Positions 35,853-45,315 of a DNA stretch of 64,000 bases are shown here, piece after piece. Made by a program: the position numbers and the translations under genes. This DNA is from Neolewinella aquimaris (GTDB lineage: Bacteria > Bacteroidota > Bacteroidia > Chitinophagales > Saprospiraceae): NCBI RefSeq assembly GCF_014197245.1, contig NZ_JACIFF010000006.1:62001-126000 (forward strand), given 5' to 3'. Within the stretch, counting starts at the first letter, position 1. Each line of letters begins with the position of its first letter. The notes under the pieces were generated by a model, which saw nothing but the letters and a program-made list of their open reading frames with translations, was not told the DNA's origin and made no database searches.

Positions 35853-36890
35853 TCAGGACAGCAGTCTTTTCCGTGCGTTGTCGCTTACTTCCAGTCCGGC
35901 CCAGCTCGCGGTGCCCCGGTATATTTCCCTTGTCCCCTCTTCCAGTACTACTTCCAGCTCCGCCCGTAGGCTTTCGTTGATCTTACCGGTCATGGCACCG
36001 GCAATGGGGCTGGCAAGGTGACCGCCGGGTGCCGGATGACCAGTCAGTACGAGGCGGTGGGACCGATCAGAGAAGGTGAGCCCAACGGCTTCGCTTCCTT
36101 CGGGGAATTGCACTTGCACCCGCGCGCCCGTCCACGTAGTAAAGGTGTACAGCCGTCCGTTCAGCAAGAGGGTGCAGAGAAAGCCGGTAAAACTCGATCC
36201 CAACCACGGAATACTAGCGACACTGGCCATCAGGCTGGCGGGCTGTTCGGTACCGGAGAGGTGATTGCTCTGCGCCCAGATCCAGGCGTCGGGGAAGCCC
36301 GTTCCCCAGTCCTTTTCGGTGTATCCGATGCCGGAAGAAGCCCCCAGCGCGCGACCGTCCACACGAATGGTACCCCGCAGCCGGTGATGAAAACTGACCA
36401 GGCCGTGGTAACACTGCATTCTGGGCACGAAGCCGTACCACCCCATCACGCCGGGAGCCAGCGGGCGGGCGGGCCAGGGGGTGATGTCCTCAAAGGCGAG
36501 GTCCAGTTGGAGGTCGGGAAGATCAATCTGGAGCCGGTCGGTAGAGAAGCGATGGGGACCTAGTTTGAAGTCGAGGCGGTTGCTGTCGGGTACGAAGGCT
36601 TCCACCGGGTATTCTACGTAGCTTGAGGTGGCGGCCACCCCGTCCAGTACCTGAAGAAATGCGTGACGGGTTCCGTCTTCTCCGTAGCTGACGCCGGGAA
36701 TGAAGGCGTAGGCCAGCTTGTGGGCGGGCACCACGATCTTAAAGTACCAGCCCTCGAAGTACGGGCCGTTACGGCCCCACCCCTGGAAGCGCGGCGGATC
36801 GAAGGCGGCACGCCGTCGCTTGATGAAATTTCGCACACCAGACTTACCCGGATTTTCCGGCCCTTGTTCGTCCCCAAGGCCACACTTCAT
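35853..36890 (-). CDS. Tocopherol cyclase-like (lipocalin-type) protein
   Basis: A 345-residue protein of the tocopherol-cyclase-like family, beta-sandwich proteins that include plant/cyanobacterial VTE1 and many bacterial proteins of unknown role. Typical elements are NGPYFEGWYFKIV near the start, FIPGVSYGEDG, GVMGWYGFVPRMQCYHGLVS and the family-defining SGIGYTEKDWGTGFPDAWIWAQSNH. No signal peptide is obvious. Nothing in the window makes tocopherol or prenylquinones, so a different lipid-like substrate or a structural role is more likely. It is divergent from the alpha-2-macroglobulin gene across 126 bp. Confidence 0.8.
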   Translation of the reverse strand: MKCGLGDEQGPENPGKSGVRNFIKRRRAAFDPPRFQGWGRNGPYFEGWYFKIVVPAHKLAYAFIPGVSYGEDGTRHAFLQVLDGVAATSSYVEYPVEAFVPDSNRLDFKLGPHRFSTDRLQIDLPDLQLDLAFEDITPWPARPLAPGVMGWYGFVPRMQCYHGLVSFHHRLRGTIRVDGRALGASSGIGYTEKDWGTGFPDAWIWAQSNHLSGTEQPASLMASVASIPWLGSSFTGFLCTLLLNGRLYTFTTWTGARVQVQFPEGSEAVGLTFSDRSHRLVLTGHPAPGGHLASPIAGAMTGKINESLRAELEVVLEEGTREIYRGTASWAGLEVSDNARKRLLS

Positions 36891-37016
36891 CGCACCCGCG
36901 CGCGCCGGCCACGTTCATTTAGGCTTTCCTTAACGTGTGCCGACTGTGCAATTGATTTCGTGGTGGCATCAATCAGCCGTAACCTACCTTTCGTACACCC
37001 GACATTTCTTCCCCCC

Positions 37017-40000
37017 ATGCGCTACCTTTCATTCTTCTTCGCCCTACTCTTTGCAAGCTCGCTGATGGCACAGGATTACTCCGACCGGTACCGAGAACTG
37101 AACGCACTAGCGGATGCCGGCAAGTACCGTAGCGCCCTGAAATTGGCCGATGAGATTTACTCCGCCGCGGAGCAAGCGGGGGAGGCCGATCAGATGGTGA
37201 AGGCACTGGATTACCGAATCGCCTACACTTCCGAACTCGAAGAAGACGGACCGCAGGCCACCATCAACCTGCTGCGTGAAGAACTGGACGGCCACCAGAG
37301 TATGCCGGTCGTGGCGTCACTCATCCACATTATGCTCGGACACGTTTATTACCAGTACGCCGAGCAAAACAGCTACCGCCTCCGTAACGCGACCGAAATA
37401 GCCGGGGCGGAAGTGACCGATACTACCGTACTGAGCGATTACAGCATGGACCAGCTGTTGCAAACCAGCCGCCGGCACCTTTACCGCGGACTCGATGTGG
37501 CCCGGGAAAATCAAATCTCCCTGACCCGTATTCCGGCCCTGATCACTGGTAGCCAACAGAGGAGCGCCGAAGTACCTACGCTCTACGACTTGCTCATCGA
37601 CCGGGCCATGACGATCCTGGGCAGCTCCCTCGGTTCGGTCACCGACGAGCGGATGGCTGATCCCGCGCGTTTGCTGGTACCGGCGGCGGAATTCGTAGAG
37701 ATTGACCTAAGTCTGAACTACGACTTGTCTAAAGGCACTCCCCGGAAGCTCCTGCTTTACCAACAGTGGATCGCTTACCATTTGACGGAAGGCGGTCCGG
37801 CCCTGTTCTACGCCGACCTGGAACGGATGCGGTTCGTACACCGCAACGGAGCCGCCGATTCTACTTACTTCTCCGCCCTGGAACGTATGTATACTTCCTA
37901 CACCGGCCTACCGCAACGCGACCGGGTGCTGGTGGAAATGGCCCGCCTCCTCGATCGCGACGATACCGAGCTCGGCCCACGACCCCGGGTAAGGGCATTG
38001 GAGTTACTCGATCGGGTAGGGGAACAGGACGAACTGGCCCGCGTAGAGGCCAAGCAATTGCGGGCGACGATTACGGCCCCCTCGCTTCAGAGTCAGTCCT
38101 ATAGCTTCTATCCCCTGCGTCAGCACCTGCTCGTCGGGCTCACCTACCGCAACGTAGAACGGGTATTCTACCGCGTCTACTCCTACGACCCGGCCGAGTC
38201 GGAGCGCAGTATTTACCGCAACGACGAGCGGTTAGCGGCTCTGATGTCCGGCAGACCGGTAGCTACCGGAAGCCAGCGACTGGCGGCGAACGACGATTAC
38301 AGTCAGCACCTTACCGAGCTCGACCTGAATGCCCTGGCTGCGGGCGGATATCGCCTGGTCGTCTCGAGCGACGACAGATTTCGGACGGACTGGGGCGTTA
38401 TGACCGTGACCAGTTTCCAAGTTACCGACCTCGGCATTGTTAAAATCACCGGGGCCGGACAGGATCTGGTGCAGGTCGTCGATCGGACCACCGGTGCACC
38501 CCGACCGGGCATTTCCGTCTCCGTACGCCAGCAAAATCGCCGCAACCGGCAGTACCTCCAGGTCGAAACCCGCCGCAGCGATGCGTCGGGTACCCTTACG
38601 CTACCCCAGGTCGATCGCTACAACAATTACCAACTGATCCTCACCGATCCAACTTCAAAGGATCGCCTAGTCACGGAACTCAGCGAATATTCGAACAGCT
38701 ACGGTCCGAACCGCCGCGATACGTACACCACGCTGCTTACTGACCGCCCCATTTACCGTCCCGGCCAGACAGTGCATGTCTACGGCCTTCGCTACGAGAC
38801 CGACGCCGACCTGATGCCTGCCATTCTTCCCAACGACCAGGTAACCGTCACGCTGCGCGATGCGAACTACCAGGAGGTGGCCAGCCAACGGGTAAACTCC
38901 GATGCGTACGGGCGTTTTAGCCTCGATTTTGAGCTGCCGTCCGGTGGGCTGACCGGAGACTTCACCATCGACACCGAAAACGGCAGCGTGAGCCTGCGCG
39001 TCGAGGAGTACAAAAGACCCCGCTTCTCCGTCACCCTGGAGGAGCAGGAAGCGGCTGCCCCCGGCGAAACGGTCACGATCAACGGCCGGGCCATGACCTA
39101 CGCCGGTCCCGCCGTAGCGGATGCCCGGATAAGCTACCGCATCTACCTCGAAGAAGTACGCTGGATGTTCCACTACTTCCGGGGCGGCGGTGGCGGTGGC
39201 GGCGAGCGCGAACTACTCGCAAACGGGACTGCGGAATCGGACGCGGAGGGTAGATTTTTCTTCGATTTCACCACCTCCGAAAACCTATACACCGGTGGAT
39301 ACCGGCGATTCCAGTACGTGGTGGAGACCGACGTAGCCGACGCCACCGGAGAGACCCATACGGCGTCTACCACCTTCGGTATCCGGGGTGAACGATCGGC
39401 GGTTGCCGTCAGTCCCCGCGAGGAAACGGTCGACCGGGGTGACACCCTGCGGTTGAATATTGTCAGCGACGCACGCGACACCACCGTCAGGATCGCGCTG
39501 CGTATCGTACCGGTCACCAAACCCAACGCCGCCCTGCTCGGACGAAGCTGGGGGATGCCCGACCGGCCGGTCATCGAACGACGGGCCTTCGAACGTAACT
39601 TTCCCTATCTCGCCTACGCTCCGGTGCCGGAGCTGACGGAATGGCCTACTACCGGTAGTGCCGTGTATACCAATGCCGCCGTATCCATTACCGATGGAAG
39701 TGCCGAGCTGGCCCTGCCGGTTGATTTTACCGTCGGTCACTACCGCATCGACTGGACCTACGCGGACGGCACCGCAGGTGAGCCTACCACCTTCAGCGTG
39801 TATGCTTCCGCTACCGCCGAGCTTCCGGAAGGGGTCCTGTACCAGCTCGATCGGACAACGGACAAGGTCGAGGTAGGGGAACCGATCACCCTGCGCCTCA
39901 TTTCCGCCCTCGACCTTCCGCTCGTGCACTACCAGTGGCAGAGCCGTAAGGGGATCGAGTCGGCCCGTGAAGAAAATAACGGACGCACCGTCGATTTTAC

Positions 40001-42980
40001 CTACACCCCTACGGAAGCGGACCGCGGCGGACTGTACTTCAGTCTCGCATTTGTGCGCCTGAATCAGGTGATTGAAGAGCGTCGCCAAATCCCCCTCACG
40101 TGGAAGAATAAGGAACTCACCGTTACTTACGCGACCTTCCGCAACAAGCTGCGCCCCGGTGAGCCCGAGCGCTGGACCCTTCGATTGCGTTCGAACGACA
40201 GCCTCCCCGCAGCGGCCGCCGCCCTGGCTACCATGTACGATGCAAGCCTCGATCAGCTTTATGCGGCACAGAACTGGCAGTTTTCGCCGTACCCCAGTTT
40301 TTACGGAGAACGGTCCCTCGTCAACGCTTCCAGTTTCGGTAGCGACTGGGGACAAACCTTCGGTGCGCCGATCAGATTTTTGGTCAAGGATACCCTTCCC
40401 GATCTACCCCGCCTGAACCTTTTTGATCGGGCTACCGACTTGTTGCGGGGAAAGGTGTACGGCGTTGCCGTAGAGGGGCGAGCAAACATGCGTATGAGTG
40501 CCGCCCCCGTAATGCAGGATGCGGAGATGCAAGAATCTGGTGACCTGCAGGAGGTCGTGGCTGTCGCGCCCCCGCCCCCGCCGCCGAACGCCAAAGAATC
40601 TGCCCCGCAGCCGCCGCCCCAGATACGGACCAAGCTACAGGAAACCGCCTTCTGGCTGCCCCGTCTTACGGCCGGACCCGATGGTACCCTGGAAGTTTCC
40701 TTCACGAGTCCCGAAGCACTAACTGCCTGGAAATTCCGGCTCTTCGCTCACGATAAATCCCTGAACTACGTCATCTCCGAACGCGAGGTTGTTACCCAGA
40801 AGGAGCTGATGGTACTGCCCAACGTCCCCCGTTTTCTCCGGGAGGGCGACGAGATCGAGCTCACCGTCCGCATCTCCAACACCACCGACCAACCGATGGA
40901 TGTAGCGGTAGAGCTGGAGCTCTTTAATCCCTTCACCAACGAAGCCGTCACCGGTTTTGGCGGGGCCGCAGGTGCCGCGTTAACCCAACAAGCAACGTTG
41001 GCGGGCAATGCATCCGCAGCCGTTCGTTTCCCCCTGTCCATTCCCGAAGGTGCCTCGCTCGACGGACCGCTCGGCTATCGCGTCATTGCCCGCAGCGACA
41101 ACTTTAGCGACGGTGAGGAAAACGTGGTACCGGTACTCACCGACCGTACCCTCATCACCGTCAGCCAGCCCTTCTACCTGAAACGCAAGGACACCAAGAC
41201 GATCACCATTCCGGGCCTTGCCGATCTGTCTTCGCCGAGCCTGACCAACGTAAGCTACACCTTCGAGGCCACCACCAATCCGGCCTGGCTGGCACTCAAG
41301 GCGCTGCCCTACCTAATGGAGTACCCCTATGATTGCACCGAGCAGCTGGTCAATCGCTACTTCGCCAACCAGCTGGCCTACGCGACGGTATCCTCCAAAC
41401 CGGTGCTGGAACGGGTGTTCCGTCAGTGGCAGACCGACAGCACGGCCCTCCTCAGCGAACTCGAGCGCAACCAGGACCTGAAAAATGCGCTGCTCACGGA
41501 AACGCCCTGGGTGCGCGAGGCGCAGTCCGAATCAGCCCAGCGGGCCCGCATCGGTGACCTGTTCCAGCTCAAGCGACTTGCCGAAGAACAACGGCAGGCC
41601 CTGACGAAGCTCGCTGCCCGCCAGCAGTCCGACGGCGCCTACAGCTGGTTCCCCGACGGCCGCTCCGATCGTTACATGACACAGTACGTCGTCGAAACCC
41701 TCGTCCGCATGCGCCAGCTCGGTGTGGTAGCCAGCGATCAGAAAGAAACCGTACAACGGATTTCCGTAGCTGCCGTGGCTTACCTCGATCAGCAGCTTAA
41801 GGACGATTACGAACGGCTCTTTGCCAACGTCACCGATTCCGTCGATCTGAGAAAAACGTACCGCCCCTCCGCCCTGCAGGTGCACTACCTCTATGCCCGC
41901 TCGACCAGTAAGGTCAAGCTCCCGGACGACCAGCGTGCCCTCGACTTTTACCGCGAACGCGCCCTCGCTACGTGGACGGACTACGGGCTGTACGAACAGG
42001 CCCTGATCGCGCTCGCGGCCCACGCCAGCAAGCATCCGAAGGCTAAAGAAATCACGGAAAGCATGCGTGAACGCGCCCTCCACGCCGATGAGTTCGGCAT
42101 GTACTGGAAGTACGCCCCCGGCTACCGCTGGTACAACCTACCCATCGAGACCCACACCCGCATCCTGGAAGCATTTAGAACAATCGATCCCCAGCAGGAA
42201 GAACTGGACGAGATGCGTCTCTGGCTTCTGACCAACAAGCGTACCAACCACTGGCCCACGACCAAGTCGACCGCCGCCGCCGTATACGCGATCCTAAGCG
42301 GAGGAGAAAACTACGTCGCGGAGGAGAATGCCCGTCCGGTCGAAGCCAGTTGGGCCGGCTCCCTTGGTAAAGAACTCAGCACCCGCGTCCGCGCCCTACA
42401 GGAAACGGCCGAAGCGGCCACGGGTCAGTTTACGCTACGCCTACCTGCCGAAGAAGTGAGCACCGACCTAGCCTCCGTAATGGTGAAAAACCGCGGCAAC
42501 GACCTGGTGTGGGGTGGCGTCTACTGGCAGTACACCGAGCTTGCCCAGCGTGTCGAAGCCAGCAACGACGGACCGCTCACGCTACAACGAGAACTCTACA
42601 AAAAAGTGGGCGACCAACTCCATCCGATCACCGAAAATGACCCCCTGACCCCCGGCGACCGCATCACCGTACGCCTCACGCTCCGCAGCGATCGCGACCT
42701 CGACTACGTTCACCTCAAAGACCGCCGCGCCGCCACCTTCGAACCCGTCGACGCGCTCTCGACCTACCACTACGCCAACGGACTCGGCTACTACTTCGCC
42801 CCTGGCGACCTGGCCACAAACTTCTTCATCGACAACCTACCCAAAGGCACCTACACCCTGGAGTACGACCTCTTCACGACCTACGCCGGCAGTTTCAGCA
42901 ATGGCCTCGGCCGGGTGCAGTGCATGTACGCTCCGGAGTTTGGGGGGAATAGTGGTGGGGGAAGGGTGGTAGTACGGTAG
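37017..42980 (+). CDS. Bacterial alpha-2-macroglobulin family protein with thioester motif
   Basis: A 1987-residue exported protein of the alpha-2-macroglobulin (A2M) type, which traps proteases. The ATG at 37017 gives a signal peptide (MRYLSFFFALLFASSLMAQ); a longer frame reaching back to 36663 would run over the start of the opposite gene. Residues 20-420 are helical and not recognised. A macroglobulin MG2-like domain lies near residues 570-670 (TDRPIYRPGQTVHVYG). A low-complexity Gly-rich run and a Met/Pro-rich stretch at about 1155-1210 could be the bait-like region. The MG/A2M core starts at TAFWLPRLTAGPDGTLEVSF. The thioester site is CTEQ (Cys1440), followed by the alpha-helical thioester domain. 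There is no lipobox, unlike E. coli YfhM, and no PBP1C next to it. Confidence 0.92.
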   Translation: MRYLSFFFALLFASSLMAQDYSDRYRELNALADAGKYRSALKLADEIYSAAEQAGEADQMVKALDYRIAYTSELEEDGPQATINLLREELDGHQSMPVVASLIHIMLGHVYYQYAEQNSYRLRNATEIAGAEVTDTTVLSDYSMDQLLQTSRRHLYRGLDVARENQISLTRIPALITGSQQRSAEVPTLYDLLIDRAMTILGSSLGSVTDERMADPARLLVPAAEFVEIDLSLNYDLSKGTPRKLLLYQQWIAYHLTEGGPALFYADLERMRFVHRNGAADSTYFSALERMYTSYTGLPQRDRVLVEMARLLDRDDTELGPRPRVRALELLDRVGEQDELARVEAKQLRATITAPSLQSQSYSFYPLRQHLLVGLTYRNVERVFYRVYSYDPAESERSIYRNDERLAALMSGRPVATGSQRLAANDDYSQHLTELDLNALAAGGYRLVVSSDDRFRTDWGVMTVTSFQVTDLGIVKITGAGQDLVQVVDRTTGAPRPGISVSVRQQNRRNRQYLQVETRRSDASGTLTLPQVDRYNNYQLILTDPTSKDRLVTELSEYSNSYGPNRRDTYTTLLTDRPIYRPGQTVHVYGLRYETDADLMPAILPNDQVTVTLRDANYQEVASQRVNSDAYGRFSLDFELPSGGLTGDFTIDTENGSVSLRVEEYKRPRFSVTLEEQEAAAPGETVTINGRAMTYAGPAVADARISYRIYLEEVRWMFHYFRGGGGGGGERELLANGTAESDAEGRFFFDFTTSENLYTGGYRRFQYVVETDVADATGETHTASTTFGIRGERSAVAVSPREETVDRGDTLRLNIVSDARDTTVRIALRIVPVTKPNAALLGRSWGMPDRPVIERRAFERNFPYLAYAPVPELTEWPTTGSAVYTNAAVSITDGSAELALPVDFTVGHYRIDWTYADGTAGEPTTFSVYASATAELPEGVLYQLDRTTDKVEVGEPITLRLISALDLPLVHYQWQSRKGIESAREENNGRTVDFTYTPTEADRGGLYFSLAFVRLNQVIEERRQIPLTWKNKELTVTYATFRNKLRPGEPERWTLRLRSNDSLPAAAAALATMYDASLDQLYAAQNWQFSPYPSFYGERSLVNASSFGSDWGQTFGAPIRFLVKDTLPDLPRLNLFDRATDLLRGKVYGVAVEGRANMRMSAAPVMQDAEMQESGDLQEVVAVAPPPPPPNAKESAPQPPPQIRTKLQETAFWLPRLTAGPDGTLEVSFTSPEALTAWKFRLFAHDKSLNYVISEREVVTQKELMVLPNVPRFLREGDEIELTVRISNTTDQPMDVAVELELFNPFTNEAVTGFGGAAGAALTQQATLAGNASAAVRFPLSIPEGASLDGPLGYRVIARSDNFSDGEENVVPVLTDRTLITVSQPFYLKRKDTKTITIPGLADLSSPSLTNVSYTFEATTNPAWLALKALPYLMEYPYDCTEQLVNRYFANQLAYATVSSKPVLERVFRQWQTDSTALLSELERNQDLKNALLTETPWVREAQSESAQRARIGDLFQLKRLAEEQRQALTKLAARQQSDGAYSWFPDGRSDRYMTQYVVETLVRMRQLGVVASDQKETVQRISVAAVAYLDQQLKDDYERLFANVTDSVDLRKTYRPSALQVHYLYARSTSKVKLPDDQRALDFYRERALATWTDYGLYEQALIALAAHASKHPKAKEITESMRERALHADEFGMYWKYAPGYRWYNLPIETHTRILEAFRTIDPQQEELDEMRLWLLTNKRTNHWPTTKSTAAAVYAILSGGENYVAEENARPVEASWAGSLGKELSTRVRALQETAEAATGQFTLRLPAEEVSTDLASVMVKNRGNDLVWGGVYWQYTELAQRVEASNDGPLTLQRELYKKVGDQLHPITENDPLTPGDRITVRLTLRSDRDLDYVHLKDRRAATFEPVDALSTYHYANGLGYYFAPGDLATNFFIDNLPKGTYTLEYDLFTTYAGSFSNGLGRVQCMYAPEFGGNSGGGRVVVR

Positions 42981-43009
42981 TTGTTTAGTAGGGTAGTACA
43001 GTAGTCAGT

Positions 43010-43057
43010 TAGTACAGTAGTACGGTAGTGCGCGGAAATTACTGTACTACTGTACTA
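43010..43057. repeat. Imperfect palindrome of GTAGTAC units between convergent genes
   Basis: Left arm 43010-43026 and right arm 43041-43057 pair at 16 of 17 positions around a 14-nt loop. The whole interval 42968-43075 is a chain of GTAGTAC-like units. It lies between the A2M stop and the LytTR stop and could end transcription on both strands, though no T-tract is present. Confidence 0.75.
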
Positions 43058-43075
43058 CTGTACTACCGTACTACA

Positions 43076-43801
43076 TCACAGCTTAAGTTTCTCAATCCGT
43101 TCCGCAAGCACGTCGCGGTAGCTTTTGCCGACGGGTAGGGAGGTGATCTTGCCCTTTTCGGTTACTTCGACCATATTGCCCTGGAGGGCTTCGATGCGGC
43201 GGAGGTTGACGATGTAGCTGCGGTGAATGCGCTGGAAGTCGGAGGTGGGGAGCTTTTCTTCCAATGACTTCATGGTTTGGAGGGTGATGACGCGGTCGTT
43301 GGGGAGGCGGATGATGACGTAGTCCTTGAGGCCTTCGATGTAGACGATCTCGTCGATGTTGACGCGGACGAGCTTTTTGTCGGCCTTGACGAAGAAGTAG
43401 CCCGGTCCGCCGTCCTGTACGGGGAGTGCTTTGGCCCTTTGTTTCAGTTCGGCCTGTTCCACGGCGCGGTTGCAGGCCTGGAGGAAACGATCCATACTGA
43501 TGGGCTTGACGAGATAGTCGAGGGCGTTAAGCTCAAAACCATCTAGGGCGTAATTAGGGTAGGCCGTCGTGAAGATGGTGACGGGGGGATCAGTGAGTCC
43601 ACGCAGGAAGTCGGTGCCGGTGAGTTGGGGCATGTTGATGTCGAGAAACATAAGGTCTACGTCTTCGCGTTTCAGCACGTCGTTCGCTTCAAAGGCGTTG
43701 TCGCACTTCGCTACGAGCTCGATCTCGGGGATGCGTTCGAGGTAGGTTTCCAGAATGTCCTGGGCGAGGGGTTCGTCGTCGACGATGATGGCGTTGATCA
43801 T
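43076..43801 (-). CDS. LytTR-family response regulator
   Basis: A 241-residue two-component response regulator. The receiver domain (1-120) has the acidic pair D8/D9 (VDDE), phospho-acceptor D54 (LMFLDINMPQ), a Thr in FTTAYPNYAL and Lys in YLVKPI. The LytTR DNA-binding domain (about 140-240) includes FFVKADKKLVRVNIDEIVYIEG and FQRIHRSYIVNL. It is downstream of the LytS-type kinase on the same strand, separated by 298 bp of repeats, so it is probably its partner. Target genes cannot be read from the sequence. Confidence 0.95.
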   Translation of the reverse strand: MINAIIVDDEPLAQDILETYLERIPEIELVAKCDNAFEANDVLKREDVDLMFLDINMPQLTGTDFLRGLTDPPVTIFTTAYPNYALDGFELNALDYLVKPISMDRFLQACNRAVEQAELKQRAKALPVQDGGPGYFFVKADKKLVRVNIDEIVYIEGLKDYVIIRLPNDRVITLQTMKSLEEKLPTSDFQRIHRSYIVNLRRIEALQGNMVEVTEKGKITSLPVGKSYRDVLAERIEKLKL

Positions 43802-43817
43802 GGGGGAGGGGGTTGAG

Positions 43818-43933
43818 GGTGGTGAGGGATTGAGGGTTACAGGGATTGAAGGATTGAGGGTGGTGAGGGATTGAGGGTTACAGGGGTTGAGGGGTGAGGG
43901 ATTGAAGGTGGTGAGGGATTGAGGGTTACAGGG
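43818..43933. repeat. G-rich tandem repeat (27-bp core, three copies)
   Basis: Three identical copies of a 27-bp core at 43818-43844, 43859-43885 and 43907-43933, each built from GGTGGTGAGGGATTGAGGG followed by TTACAGGG, with variable 14-21 bp between them. Four-G-tract runs could form G-quadruplexes on the plus strand. The array lies between the LytTR start codon and the LytS stop codon. Confidence 0.85.
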
Positions 43934-43960
43934 GTAGAGGGGTTGAAGGGTGTTGAAGAT

Positions 43961-43982
43961 GGCCGGGGACGCAGGAGCAATG
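43961..43982 (+). repeat. Dispersed GC-rich motif, copy C
   Basis: Plus-strand copy with core CGGGGACGCAGGAGCAATG, between the G-rich and C-rich arrays in the gap between the response-regulator and kinase genes. It differs from copy A at two positions. Confidence 0.6.
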
Positions 43983-44049
43983 AGCGTGGTAGAACAAGCG
44001 GTGAAACGAGCGCAGCGAGCATTCCCGCAAATTCAATCCTTCACTCCTT

Positions 44050-44097
44050 CATTCCTTCACCCCCTCATTCCTTCACCCCCTCATTCCTTCACCCCCT
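44050..44097. repeat. 16-bp tandem repeat (CATTCCTTCACCCCCT, 3 perfect copies)
   Basis: Three perfect head-to-tail copies, ending 3 bp from the stop codon of the LytS-type kinase. The complement of this unit recurs with one mismatch at 54615-54630. Confidence 0.88.
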
Positions 44098-44099
44098 CA

Positions 44100-45185
44100 T
44101 TACAATATCAAATTAAGGTGTACCGCGTAAGTAGACGGCGTTTCGGTGATTTCCAGCTGGTGGCGGTTGGGGTAGAGGAGCTCGAGGCGGCGGCGGACGT
44201 TGACCAGGCCAATGCCTCCGCTGGGGCGGGCCGCATCGGGGGAGCGGGGGAGGACGTTGCCCTTGGTGTTTTCCAGTTCGAAGTGAATGGATTTTTGTTC
44301 TACTTGGAGGACTGCGTGGACGAAGCCGCCGCGGATGGCCGCATTGATGCCGTGTTTGAAACTGTTTTCGAGGAAGGGAATGAGGAGCAGGGGGGCGATC
44401 TGCTGATCGACAACCTGACCTTTGACTTCGAGGGTGATGTCGATGCCTTCACGCTGTCGGAGGCGTTCGAGGTCAAGGTAGTTTCTGAGGTAGTTGATCT
44501 CTTTGCGGAGGGGAACTTGCGGCTCGTTGCATTCGTAGAGCATGTAGCGCATCATCTCGGAGAGCTTGATGACGATATCGGGGGCCTTGTCTGACTTTTT
44601 GAGGGTGAGGGCGTAGAGGCTGTTGAGGGTGTTGAAGAGGAAATGGGGGTTGATCTGGGATTTGAGGAAGCGGAGTTCCGACTGCATCGTTTCATTTTCT
44701 ACTTCCTGTTTCTTGCGGTTCTCGGCGATCCAGTCGGTCATGATCTTGCCCATGGAGCTGACGCCGCCAATGAGAAAATTGCCGAGGAAGTAGGCTTCCA
44801 TATTGTTGAGGAGGTCGACTTGCACCTGTTCGCGGTAGGAGAACAGGAAGTACTTGATAACCAGCTCCATCGGAGTGAAGATCACCGATAGGCCGATCAG
44901 CGCCGCCAGGTAGATCCAGAAGCGACCCGGTTTGAGGTAGTTGGGGAAGAGAAACAGCAGGTTGGTGTAAACGACCACCATGAATACGACAATGGTGATG
45001 AGCTCATTGACCAACACGAGGCCGATGCTGTACTCCCCCGCCTGCAGCTGTAGAATGACCAGGATGCCGAAAAAGGCCAGCCAACCGAGCCCGTGGTAGA
45101 ACGGACGGCGAACCAAAGTACTTCCCAGCCGCTCGGTGAAATTGCTCAGAGGGGAAACTATGGATTCTCGGGTAGCGAGGGACAT
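44100..45185 (-). CDS. LytS-type sensor histidine kinase
   Basis: A 361-residue membrane histidine kinase of the His_kinase/LytS group. Four hydrophobic segments in residues 25-140 form the membrane sensor region. The phospho-acceptor histidine is in LKSQINPHFLFNTLNSLYAL. The C-terminal ATPase domain has LIPFLENSFKHGIN (N box) and GGIGLVNVRRRLELLY (G box). The partner response regulator is the next gene on the strand. There is no extracytoplasmic sensor domain, so the signal is probably membrane-linked. The three-repeat C-rich array begins just after the stop. Confidence 0.94.
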   Translation of the reverse strand: MSLATRESIVSPLSNFTERLGSTLVRRPFYHGLGWLAFFGILVILQLQAGEYSIGLVLVNELITIVVFMVVVYTNLLFLFPNYLKPGRFWIYLAALIGLSVIFTPMELVIKYFLFSYREQVQVDLLNNMEAYFLGNFLIGGVSSMGKIMTDWIAENRKKQEVENETMQSELRFLKSQINPHFLFNTLNSLYALTLKKSDKAPDIVIKLSEMMRYMLYECNEPQVPLRKEINYLRNYLDLERLRQREGIDITLEVKGQVVDQQIAPLLLIPFLENSFKHGINAAIRGGFVHAVLQVEQKSIHFELENTKGNVLPRSPDAARPSGGIGLVNVRRRLELLYPNRHQLEITETPSTYAVHLNLIL

Positions 45186-45315
45186 CCGGACAAAGTACGG
45201 ACGAGGTTCGGAATCGCCGCCGGTTTTCTACGAATGCGGAAATCGAACGGATGAGTGGCCCGGGCTACCTTTTCCACCGCGCAAACCGTGCGTGCCCTCC
45301 GACCGTTCATGGGGT

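Noticed and set aside
43802-44099. Possible CRISPR array
   Set aside because: Repeats are short with variable or no spacers and low complexity, and no cas gene is present.
43950-44594. Plus-strand frame running from the repeat array into the kinase gene
   Set aside because: Mostly antisense to the LytS-type kinase; the first part is repeat sequence.
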